Shown here: piece after piece, positions 1-5,542 of the stretch
How the letters are laid out: each line of letters begins with the position of its first letter
Numbering within the stretch: position 1 is the first letter of the stretch
From: Lachnospiraceae bacterium
Lineage (GTDB): Bacteria > Bacillota > Clostridia > Lachnospirales > Lachnospiraceae
Length of the DNA: 13,694 nucleotides
Direction of reading: 5' to 3'
NCBI GenBank assembly: GCA_900771995.1
Contig: CAAGQC010000047.1
Span: forward strand, 1 to 13,694
Notes under the pieces: model-generated
What the model was told of the DNA's origin: nothing
Databases searched by the model: none
Seen by the model: the letters and a program-made list of their open reading frames with translations, nothing else
Position numbers and translations under genes: made by a program

Positions 1-186
1 AGCCTGTGTCAGACCTCTGATCTGCTTTCTCATCTTCTCACTGATGGACAGGCCTGCTGCATCATCAGCTGCACGATTGATCTTGTAACCGGAAGACAGT
101 TTCTCGGTGGACTTTGCCTGAGAAGCGGTGGTCAGACCTAACATTCTGTTAGAGTTCATAGCTGTAAGATTGTGTTGTACTACCAT
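1..186 (-). CDS. Flagellin, N-terminal part (cut by window edge)
   Basis: This is the start of a flagellin, the filament subunit exported through the flagellar type III system. Only the first 62 codons are in the window. They form the N-terminal D0/D1 helix that packs the filament core. The visible protein begins MVVQHNLTAMNSNRML and carries the hallmark stretch STEKLSSGYKINRAADDAAG (residues 27-46), followed by LSISEKMRKQIRGLTQA, a near-consensus flagellin N-terminus. The start at 186 is fixed by an AGGAGG ribosome site at 195-200. The gene lies downstream of csrA on the same strand, with a 179-bp leader between them. I see no sigma28 or convincing sigmaA promoter in that leader, so transcription probably enters from upstream of csrA. 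The leader carries candidate CsrA sites. The symbol could be hag, fliC or flaA, and I cannot choose between them. Confidence 0.95.
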   Translation of the reverse strand, partial: MVVQHNLTAMNSNRMLGLTTASQAKSTEKLSSGYKINRAADDAAGLSISEKMRKQIRGLTQA

Positions 187-365
187 AATATTTACCTCCT
201 TGTATTACTGCCCAATTCCTTTTGCGGCAGTGTGCGTATCTGTATTGTGATTGAGATATCCTTTTCTCCCAGATACTTGTTGTTAGTTTTTATAGTAACC
301 GGAGTAGGAGCTTCCCTGTCGGGCCCTGACAGAGCCGCTCTTCCTCCGATTATTACCGTATAAAA
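187..365 (-). promoter_or_regulatory. Flagellin leader with four candidate CsrA-binding (ANGGA) motifs
   Basis: On the coding (minus) strand, four ANGGA motifs are visible: AAGGA at 197-201, inside the Shine-Dalgarno sequence; AAGGA at 217-221; AAGGA at 259-263; and AGGGA at 313-317. The last touches a hairpin whose 5-bp arms are CTGTC/GACAG (316-320 and 328-332). In Bacillus subtilis, CsrA represses flagellin translation by binding an upstream ANGGA-type site together with one that overlaps the Shine-Dalgarno sequence. The same arrangement, next to csrA itself, suggests the same control here. Binding is inferred; the motifs are seen directly. ANGGA is short and purine-rich leaders contain it by chance, so the site on the ribosome site is the strongest candidate. 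Confidence 0.55.
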
Positions 366-638
366 TTAATGTTTGTCCGCATTTCCTCTGGTGATGATCA
401 CATTGGGTTTCTTGCGGTACTTCTCAGGATGCTCTTCTTCCGCATAATATTTGGGAAGCTTCGCTCTCTCCTCCGGATCCGTGATCTGGTTCTCCAGTAC
501 CGTGCTTCTCACGATATTCACCTCTTTCGGTGCATCAATCATGATACGGAGATGGTTCTTGGTTCCTCCTAAGAACACGATCTTGATATTGTCATTGATC
601 ATCAGGTATTCTTCCGGACTAACGGTCAGACGCAGCAT
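366..638 (-). CDS. csrA: CsrA translational regulator
   Basis: This is an RNA-binding dimer that blocks or remodels ribosome binding on target mRNAs; in Gram-positive bacteria the main known target is flagellin mRNA. The first ~50 of 90 residues match the CsrA fold: MLRLTVSPEEYLMINDNIKI at the N-terminus, then HLRIMIDAPKEVNIVRS. Leu4 and Arg44, the RNA-contacting positions of the family, are both present. CsrA is usually 60-75 residues. Here a charged tail of about 35 residues follows (from about residue 52), longer than the Bacillus extension that FliW binds. The AAGGAGG ribosome site lies at 646-652. csrA precedes flagellin on the same strand. FliW, its usual antagonist, is not in the window. 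Only about 50 bp separate the start codon from the left inverted repeat, and no promoter is visible there. Confidence 0.93.
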   Translation of the reverse strand: MLRLTVSPEEYLMINDNIKIVFLGGTKNHLRIMIDAPKEVNIVRSTVLENQITDPEERAKLPKYYAEEEHPEKYRKKPNVIITRGNADKH

Positions 639-689
639 ATAATAACCTCCTTGTTCTGTTCAGCCTTCCTTGCCTGCTGGTTCTCACTG
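639..689 (-). promoter_or_regulatory. csrA leader with two ANGGA motifs, no promoter
   Basis: This short stretch between csrA and the left repeat holds, on the minus strand, an AAGGA motif within the Shine-Dalgarno sequence (648-652) and another at 667-671. Both fit the CsrA recognition core and suggest autoregulation. No -10 or -35 element is recognisable, which implies that the csrA promoter lies inside the flanked segment to the right. Confidence 0.45.
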
Positions 690-721
690 ATGCAACATTC
701 TGTTATGGAATGTTGCATTTT
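690..721. repeat. Left inverted repeat (IR-L), recombinase-type core site
   Basis: The site has arms ATGCAACATTC (690-700) and GAATGTTGCAT (708-718), exact reverse complements, around the asymmetric 7-bp spacer TGTTATG (701-707). The full 32 bp, including three further T residues (719-721), recur as a perfect reverse complement at 1442-1473. The arm-spacer-arm design matches tyrosine-recombinase crossover sites of the lox, FRT and dif type (arms of 11-13 bp, spacer of 6-8 bp). Confidence 0.85.
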
Positions 722-738
722 CCAAATTCATTTATAAT
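710..738 (+). promoter_or_regulatory. Possible sigmaA promoter of the recombinase gene
   Basis: A perfect TATAAT lies at 733-738, sixteen bases before the start codon. No good -35 stands at the right distance: at 17-bp spacing the hexamer is ATGTTG (710-715), inside the right arm of IR-L. If the promoter is real, a recombinase bound to its site would cover its -35 region, giving a simple route to self-repression. The 5' end of the transcript would fall very close to the ribosome site, so a promoter further left is also possible. Confidence 0.4.
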
Positions 739-753
739 TTCAAGGAGGCCATT

Positions 754-1335
754 ATGAGCACGACACAACCTATCCGCAGCAAACAGCTTTTACACGATTT
801 CAAAAATTACTACCTTACTGAACAGCCCAACTTCCGCAACTATACCCTGATCCTGATCGGCCTAAACACAGCTCTCCGCATCAACGACATCCTACATCTC
901 ACCTGGGATGACATCTATTGTGCAGAGCGCAGGCGCTTTTACACCCATCTTCTGATCAAAGAAAAGAAAACGGGAAAAGAGACTCGGATCCTGATCAACA
1001 AAGAACTTCAAAAAACATTGCTGTCCTACCGAAAAACACAGCCTTCCATAACCGACACCGACTATCTCTTCCCCAGTCCCAGAAAATCCGGATCCCCGCT
1101 CTCCCGATATCAGGCCTACCGCATTGTCCGCAAAGCTGCCGAGGCCGTCGGGATTGAAGATGTGATCCGGTGTCATTCCCTGCGAAAGACCTTCGGCTAT
1201 CATGCATGGAAAATGGGAACCCCTCCGGCACTGCTCATGGAAATCTACAATCATTCTTCTTTTCAGATTACAAAACATTATCTGGGAATCGAACAGGACG
1301 ACAAAGATGCCGTATTTCGCGACATTCAGCTATGA
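754..1335 (+). CDS. Small FimB/XerC-like tyrosine recombinase
   Basis: This is a site-specific recombinase that cuts and rejoins DNA through a phosphotyrosine link. All catalytic positions can be read: Arg42 in ALRINDIL, the beta-hairpin lysine in KEKKTGK (69-75), His141 and Arg144 in HSLRKTFG, His167 in NHSS, and the nucleophile Tyr176 in TKHYLGIE. At 193 residues it has only a short N-terminal stretch before the catalytic domain. It lacks the full core-binding domain of ~300-residue XerC/D proteins and is close in size to FimB and FimE, which invert the fim promoter in E. coli. The AAGGAGG ribosome site at 742-748 decides the start. The gene lies between two inverted core sites and beside flagellar genes, with no phage genes in view, so a DNA-inverting role is more likely than prophage integration. 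The substrate sites are inferred from position. Confidence 0.93.
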   Translation: MSTTQPIRSKQLLHDFKNYYLTEQPNFRNYTLILIGLNTALRINDILHLTWDDIYCAERRRFYTHLLIKEKKTGKETRILINKELQKTLLSYRKTQPSITDTDYLFPSPRKSGSPLSRYQAYRIVRKAAEAVGIEDVIRCHSLRKTFGYHAWKMGTPPALLMEIYNHSSFQITKHYLGIEQDDKDAVFRDIQL

Positions 1336-1400
1336 TAGTCAGTATGTGAAATGTTATATTGATATTTTAAAAACGCAGTAACGATTTTTATAAAAAAAGC

Positions 1401-1427
1401 TAAAGTTTTTCCATGGTCAGCCGAAAT
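1401..1427 (+). promoter_or_regulatory. Sigma28/sigmaD flagellar promoter pointing out of the invertible segment
   Basis: TAAAGTTT (1401-1408), eleven bases, then GCCGAAAT (1420-1427). The -35 element is identical to the enteric sigma28 consensus and the spacing is exact. The -10 element matches the Bacillus sigmaD form GCCGATAT at seven of eight positions. Transcription should start near 1434, just inside the right repeat, and run through the repeat toward the hydrolase-chemoreceptor pair. After inversion it would sit at about 736-762 on the minus strand and read into csrA and flagellin with a leader of about 90 bases. Confidence 0.85.
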
Positions 1428-1441
1428 ATGTAGTGCAAGAC

Positions 1442-1476
1442 AAAATGCAACATTCCATAACAGAATGTTGCATTTT
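1442..1476. repeat. Right inverted repeat (IR-R), recombinase-type core site
   Basis: Perfect 14-bp arms AAAATGCAACATTC (1442-1455) and GAATGTTGCATTTT (1463-1476) flank the spacer CATAACA (1456-1462), which is the reverse complement of the left spacer. Bases 1442-1473 are the exact reverse complement of 690-721. Transcribed rightward, it would also fold into an A/T-rich hairpin followed by a short T-rich stretch, so a weak terminator role after the recombinase gene is possible. Confidence 0.85.
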
Positions 1477-1579
1477 CTATTTTAATCATTTCATTTCTGT
1501 GTTATGCTATTAAAGACTGCAATTTACTTTTTTCGACAATTATTTCCATTTATATATACAGTCAGAATCAGGAGTACGA

Positions 1580-2497
1580 ATGAAAAACTTTATATGTGAA
1601 ATGTTCTACAAGCAGCGGGCAGAATTCGAGCAAAGCTGCACTTCCAGAGGTAAGGAGTATCCTCTGCCGAAGGATGTTTCCTTACAGTCGGATATCTTCT
1701 ACGACGAAAAGCATGTTCCGGCCCATCGTCTGGATGTCTACCGCCCGAAAGGACGGGATGGAGAAATTCTTCCCGTCATCGTCAACGTGCACGGCGGTGG
1801 TCTCCTCATGGGGAACAAGGAATTCAACCGTCCTTTTTGTGCTTCCCTCTGTGAAGCTGGATATCTGGTATTCAGTATCGAATACCGTCTGGTACCGGAC
1901 TGTCTCTTTTATGACCAGCTGGCGGATCTGCACCTGGCACTTGATTTTATCCGGGATCATCTGACCGAATACGGCGGAGATTTCTCCCATGTATATGCCT
2001 GCGGCGACAGCGGCGGTGCCTGCCTGCTGACCTACGGGATTGCCATGCAGAAAAGTGCTGCACTGGCACAGGCTGCCGGAGTGACACCTTCCGATCTGCC
2101 GATCCTTGCTCTGGGTCTGGTCAGCGGTATGTTTTACACGAACCGTGTGGACGAGATCGGACTTTTCCTCCCCAGATACCTCTACGGGAAGCATTATAAA
2201 AAAAGTGCTTTTGCCCCCTATGTGTCTCCGGAGCACCCGGATATCGTGACCAGCCTGCCGCCCAGTCTCCTGATCACCAGTGGCAACGACAATCTGCAAA
2301 GCTACACTCTGAATTTTGAAAAGGCTCTGACTGCGCATCAGATGCCCCATAAGCTGATCAATTACCCGAAGGATCCCCGGCTGACCCACGCATTCAGCGC
2401 TTTTTACCCGGATCTCCCGGAAAGCAGGGAAGTTATCCACCATTTGATTCACTTTTTTGAGCATACCGGGAAAGACTGTAAAGGAGGAAATGTATAA
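1580..2497 (+). CDS. Alpha/beta hydrolase (HSL-type carboxylesterase)
   Basis: This 305-residue serine hydrolase probably cleaves small ester bonds in the cytoplasm; the natural substrate cannot be read from the sequence. It has the alpha/beta-hydrolase fold-3 pattern: oxyanion-hole HGGG at 71-74, nucleophile elbow GDSGG with Ser144, acid Asp237 in TSGND, and His270 in LTHAF. No signal peptide or membrane segment is visible. The start at 1580 has an AGGAG ribosome site at 1570-1574, five bases upstream. The stop overlaps the next start (TAATG), so the chemoreceptor gene downstream should be translationally coupled. The sigma28 promoter at 1401-1427 faces this operon with no gene between. A separate A/T-rich promoter within 1477-1579 cannot be excluded. 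Pairing with a chemoreceptor suggests it processes or removes a compound that the receptor reports on, but that is speculation. Confidence 0.9.
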   Translation: MKNFICEMFYKQRAEFEQSCTSRGKEYPLPKDVSLQSDIFYDEKHVPAHRLDVYRPKGRDGEILPVIVNVHGGGLLMGNKEFNRPFCASLCEAGYLVFSIEYRLVPDCLFYDQLADLHLALDFIRDHLTEYGGDFSHVYACGDSGGACLLTYGIAMQKSAALAQAAGVTPSDLPILALGLVSGMFYTNRVDEIGLFLPRYLYGKHYKKSAFAPYVSPEHPDIVTSLPPSLLITSGNDNLQSYTLNFEKALTAHQMPHKLINYPKDPRLTHAFSAFYPDLPESREVIHHLIHFFEHTGKDCKGGNV

Positions 2498-4593
2498 TGA
2501 CATACGATGAAAATGTCTTCAAAGAAAAGGCCAATCGCAAGGCTCGTAAGATCTGGATCGTTTTTGCGATCCTGCTGAGTGCTAATTATGGTTCCGATGC
2601 TTCGAACGGATTATATCCGACCAGCTCTTATCTGATTTTCCTGACGTTGTGCTGGCTGCCCCTGATCCTCGGCGAAGTACTGTTGCGTGTAAAGGGCTGG
2701 GCTACGGAGCTCTATCGTTACGATCTGGTCATCGGCTACGGTATCTTCTACACCTTTGTCATCTGCACCACGGAGTCACCGATCGCTTTCACTTACATAC
2801 TCCCAGTGACAAGCTTGCTGGTCCTGTATAAGAACCGGAAGTTTATGATCAACTGCGGTATCGTCAACTCTCTGATCATTGTAGGTGCCGCCGTTTACCG
2901 CTACATGTTGGGATATAACAGTGCTTCTGATATGAAAAATTATCAGCTGCAGCTGTCATGTATTATTCTGTGTTACATCTGCTATGTCATGTCCATCCGC
3001 CATCTGAACGAGTCCGATGGTGCCATGACCGATAGTATCAAAGCGGATCTTCACAGAGTTGTGACCACTGTAGAGCAGGTCAAGACTTCCAGTAATATCA
3101 TTCTGGACGGTATCACAGTCGTAAGAGAACTGGCTTCCGAAAATAAGCACGGTTCCGATATTGTCATGCTGGGTATGAATGAACTGACAGACAACAATAC
3201 CATGCTGCAGGATCGCACCACATCTTCCACACAGATGACCTCAGAGATCCGTTCTCAGGTAGAGCATGTAGTCACTCTGATCGCTGAGATGGTATCTCTG
3301 GTAGAAAAGTCCGAATCCCACGCCAGTGTCAGCGCCGAGGATCTGAAGAGCCTGGAAAATACCACAACTACCATGTCCGAGTTGTCCACTGAACTGGAAA
3401 ATGTCCTGAAAGACTTCCAGCAGGAATTCGACATGGTAAAACAGGAGACCGGTACCATCGAAAAGATCACGAACCAGACCAACCTGTTAGCCTTAAATGC
3501 TTCTATTGAAGCCGCCAGAGCCGGGGAAGCCGGTAAGGGCTTCGCTGTGGTGGCTGATCAGATCCGTACCTTAAGTACCGAGACCCACGCTTCCTCCGGA
3601 CAGATCAGAGAGGCTCTGTCCCGTCTGGATGCAACCTCTGCAAAGATGACCGCTTCCATCGAAGAGACTTTGAAGCTGATCCAGATCACTCTGGAAAAGG
3701 TAACGCAGACCGGGGAAAATGTAAATCAGATCACCTCCGATTCCTCCCAGCTTGGCCAGCATATTCAGGTCGTGGACAATGCTATCAAGGAAGTGGAGAA
3801 TTCCAACACCCAGCTGGTAACCAATATGGAACAGGTATCCAACATCGTGGAGACCATCACCGGCTGCATTGCTCACTCCAGCCAGACCAGTGAACGGATG
3901 CTCAGTAAATACGAAGAGACCGCTTCCAATATCAATACCATTGAAGATGTCATGGAGAACATGATGTGCGATCTGGGTATCGGCGGTTTCATGGGTATCG
4001 AAGATATCCAGCCCGGTATGAAGATCGACCTGCGGCTGGGAGGTCAGGAAGATACGGAATATCTGGGAGAACTGATCGAACAGATTCCGGAAGGACTGCT
4101 GGTATCCTGTCAGAAGAAGCTGACTATCACCGAGGCAACGCCCTGTACCCTGCAGATCACGGCGGGCAATATCCTGTACTGTTGGGACAAGGCAGTTATC
4201 ACCCCGGCTTCCGAAAGCGGTGCACATGCCTTCAAAATCGCCATTAACACCAGACCCCGGATCAATAACCGCCGCAAATACCCTCGTATGGATCTGAACA
4301 ATGCCTGCACCATCAGGTTCAAGAATTCCGATACAGAATATGCGGCTACCATGGACAACATCAGCGCTAACGGCTTTGCATTTCTGGCAACAGACAAGAT
4401 CTTCACCCAGAGCAAAGATGCCAAGATCCTCGTCACTATCCATGATTTCGCTCTTCCGAACCACAATGTTCTGGAAGGACGCATCATTCGCTGCTCCGAT
4501 GATAACGGCCTGTTCATCGTAGGCTGCCAGATGCCGGAGGATAACTTCTATATTCTGGAATATGTGGAGAAGCATTTACAGGACAAAAAATAA
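2497..4593 (+). CDS. Membrane chemoreceptor (MCP) fused to a YcgR-type PilZ module
   Basis: This 698-residue methyl-accepting chemotaxis protein signals to the CheA kinase. About six hydrophobic segments fill residues 19-166 (roughly 19-31, 44-64, 76-92, 97-111, 117-136 and 150-166), with no large outer sensing domain. A long helical signalling region follows, with the conserved hairpin tip near 321-360 (NQTNLLALNASIEAARAGEA, then GKGFAVVADQIR). No clear HAMP domain is seen. From about 500 the protein changes: a YcgR-N-like beta domain (IQPGMKIDLRL onward), then a PilZ domain with the c-di-GMP motifs RxxxR (Arg593-Arg597) and NxSxxG (Asn621-Gly626). PilZ at the C-terminus of a chemoreceptor is known from Azospirillum Tlp1; here the whole flagellar-brake-like pair is attached. 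The gene overlaps the hydrolase stop by one base, with an AAAGGAGG ribosome site just upstream. Confidence 0.92.
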   Translation: MTYDENVFKEKANRKARKIWIVFAILLSANYGSDASNGLYPTSSYLIFLTLCWLPLILGEVLLRVKGWATELYRYDLVIGYGIFYTFVICTTESPIAFTYILPVTSLLVLYKNRKFMINCGIVNSLIIVGAAVYRYMLGYNSASDMKNYQLQLSCIILCYICYVMSIRHLNESDGAMTDSIKADLHRVVTTVEQVKTSSNIILDGITVVRELASENKHGSDIVMLGMNELTDNNTMLQDRTTSSTQMTSEIRSQVEHVVTLIAEMVSLVEKSESHASVSAEDLKSLENTTTTMSELSTELENVLKDFQQEFDMVKQETGTIEKITNQTNLLALNASIEAARAGEAGKGFAVVADQIRTLSTETHASSGQIREALSRLDATSAKMTASIEETLKLIQITLEKVTQTGENVNQITSDSSQLGQHIQVVDNAIKEVENSNTQLVTNMEQVSNIVETITGCIAHSSQTSERMLSKYEETASNINTIEDVMENMMCDLGIGGFMGIEDIQPGMKIDLRLGGQEDTEYLGELIEQIPEGLLVSCQKKLTITEATPCTLQITAGNILYCWDKAVITPASESGAHAFKIAINTRPRINNRRKYPRMDLNNACTIRFKNSDTEYAATMDNISANGFAFLATDKIFTQSKDAKILVTIHDFALPNHNVLEGRIIRCSDDNGLFIVGCQMPEDNFYILEYVEKHLQDKK

Positions 4594-4616
4594 TCAAATA
4601 CCTTTTCTTATTTTAT

Positions 4617-5504
4617 CTACGGCTTCAGGAGCTGGGCGATCAGGCCCTCAACCTCCTGGAGCTGTTCTTTTGTGCTCTCCTTGTGGCTTTCCTTGCGGTA
4701 TTTCGAGGGGGACATTCCCTTCATGGCATGGAAGGCCTTGGTGAATACCAGTGCATCACTGTAGCCGCAGGACAGGGCGATACTCTCGATGGGGTAATTC
4801 GTGGAATCCAGGAGTTCTCTCGCCTTGGTAATGCGGAAGGTGGTGAGGAACTGCTGGGGCGACATCCCCAGATAGTTCTGGAACAGTGTATATAGGTAGC
4901 TGCGGTTAATACATACATAGTCTGCCACGTCCGTGACCTTGATGGGGTTACAGTAGTTACTCTGAATAAAGGAAACTGCCTTTTTCACGTACTGGTTGCC
5001 CTTATCCTCTTCCTCTCTCGCCACGACACCGGCACTGTCGGCGATCACCGACAGGAAGACGCCCAGAAGTCCGTTCCGGCGCAGATCATCCGCAACACCG
5101 AAGGTATTGTGCTCCATCATATCCCGGATGATGGAATACAGTTCCTCGGATTTATCACAGGCAAAAATAGGATGCCGTTCCGACAATCCCATGCTGTGTA
5201 AATACTCTTCCGCCCGGCTTCCGGCAAATCCCACCCACAGATAGCTCCAGGGCTCCTTCGCATCCGCCTGATAAAAAGCCAGTTCGTTGGGCTGGATCAG
5301 GAACCCGTAACCCGCCTCCAGCTGATATTCCTTATCATGAAAGCGGAAATGCCCCTTTCCGCTTAGGACATAGTGGATCAGATAATGAGGCTTGGAGGCC
5401 GGTCCGAAGCTGTGCAGCGGTGCCGTCTGGGAACACCCGCAGCAGTTCACGTACAGACTTCCTGTTTTATCATTGACAAAATCCAGTTTAAATGCTTTTT
5501 CCAT
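4617..5504 (-). CDS. AraC-family transcription regulator with cupin sensor domain
   Basis: This 295-residue DNA-binding regulator has an N-terminal cupin-like ligand domain (about 37-95, including a GYGFLIQPNE turn) and a C-terminal double helix-turn-helix (about 172-271). The family signature is clear: IESIALSCGYSDALVFTKAF followed by GMSPSKYR. Such proteins often control sugar-use genes, but nothing here identifies the ligand. It lies 38 bp after the CapA-like gene on the same strand, so it may be the last gene of the LCP-CapA unit. Its ribosome site is poor (purine-rich GGAAAGGG about 12 bases upstream), yet no other in-frame start is close. It converges with the chemoreceptor gene across 23 bp that show no hairpin, so read-through and antisense overlap between the two are possible. 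The final ~25 residues form a charged helix beyond the usual end. Confidence 0.9.
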   Translation of the reverse strand: MEKAFKLDFVNDKTGSLYVNCCGCSQTAPLHSFGPASKPHYLIHYVLSGKGHFRFHDKEYQLEAGYGFLIQPNELAFYQADAKEPWSYLWVGFAGSRAEEYLHSMGLSERHPIFACDKSEELYSIIRDMMEHNTFGVADDLRRNGLLGVFLSVIADSAGVVAREEEDKGNQYVKKAVSFIQSNYCNPIKVTDVADYVCINRSYLYTLFQNYLGMSPQQFLTTFRITKARELLDSTNYPIESIALSCGYSDALVFTKAFHAMKGMSPSKYRKESHKESTKEQLQEVEGLIAQLLKP

Positions 5505-5542
5505 CGTGGAACCGTACCCTTTCCGCGTCGCCGCCTTTTCCT

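Larger units (their letters stand above)
690..1476. mobile_element. Putative invertible DNA segment carrying its own tyrosine recombinase and a sigma28 promoter
   Basis: Two inverted copies of a 32-bp sequence enclose 720 bp containing a recombinase gene (754-1335) and an outward-facing flagellar-type promoter (1401-1427). Because each copy is a palindromic site with an asymmetric spacer and the two are in opposite orientation, recombination between them would invert the segment rather than excise it. Homology between the copies runs three bases further on the inner side of the left repeat than on its outer side, as expected if the inner flank belongs to the inverting unit. I see no target-site duplication outside the repeats, which argues against simple transposition. 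Inversion has not been shown; it is inferred from the structure. A mobile element with terminal repeats is the main alternative. Confidence 0.75.

Noticed and set aside
187..365. A sigma28 promoter directly before flagellin
   Set aside because: A GCCGCAAA octamer occurs in the leader, but 15 bases upstream there is no TAAA-like element (CAAT instead). No other placement fits.
722..800. A leftward sigma28 promoter for csrA in the present orientation
   Set aside because: TAAA and GCGGATAG occur on the minus strand but only 11 bases apart instead of about 15, and the motif lies inside the recombinase coding region.
892..1278. Long antisense open frames over the recombinase, hydrolase, chemoreceptor, M20 and GPH genes
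   Set aside because: They overlap strongly supported genes, lack recognisable motifs and ribosome sites, and are expected shadows of GC-balanced coding sequence.
754..1335. Prophage integrase remnant
   Set aside because: No phage genes, tRNA or att-like direct repeat are present; the neighbours are flagellar genes and the flanking sites are inverted rather than direct.
690..1476. Reading the two repeats as ordinary rho-independent terminators of csrA-side and recombinase transcripts
   Set aside because: The stems are A/T-rich, the left copy precedes rather than follows genes on both strands, and the two copies share an identical asymmetric spacer in opposite orientation, which terminators do not need. 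A minor terminator effect of the right copy remains possible.
690..1476. An insertion sequence or MITE-like element with terminal repeats
   Set aside because: I see no target-site duplication beside the repeats, and the ends are palindromic core sites rather than simple transposase ends. The promoter at the edge also fits a switch better.
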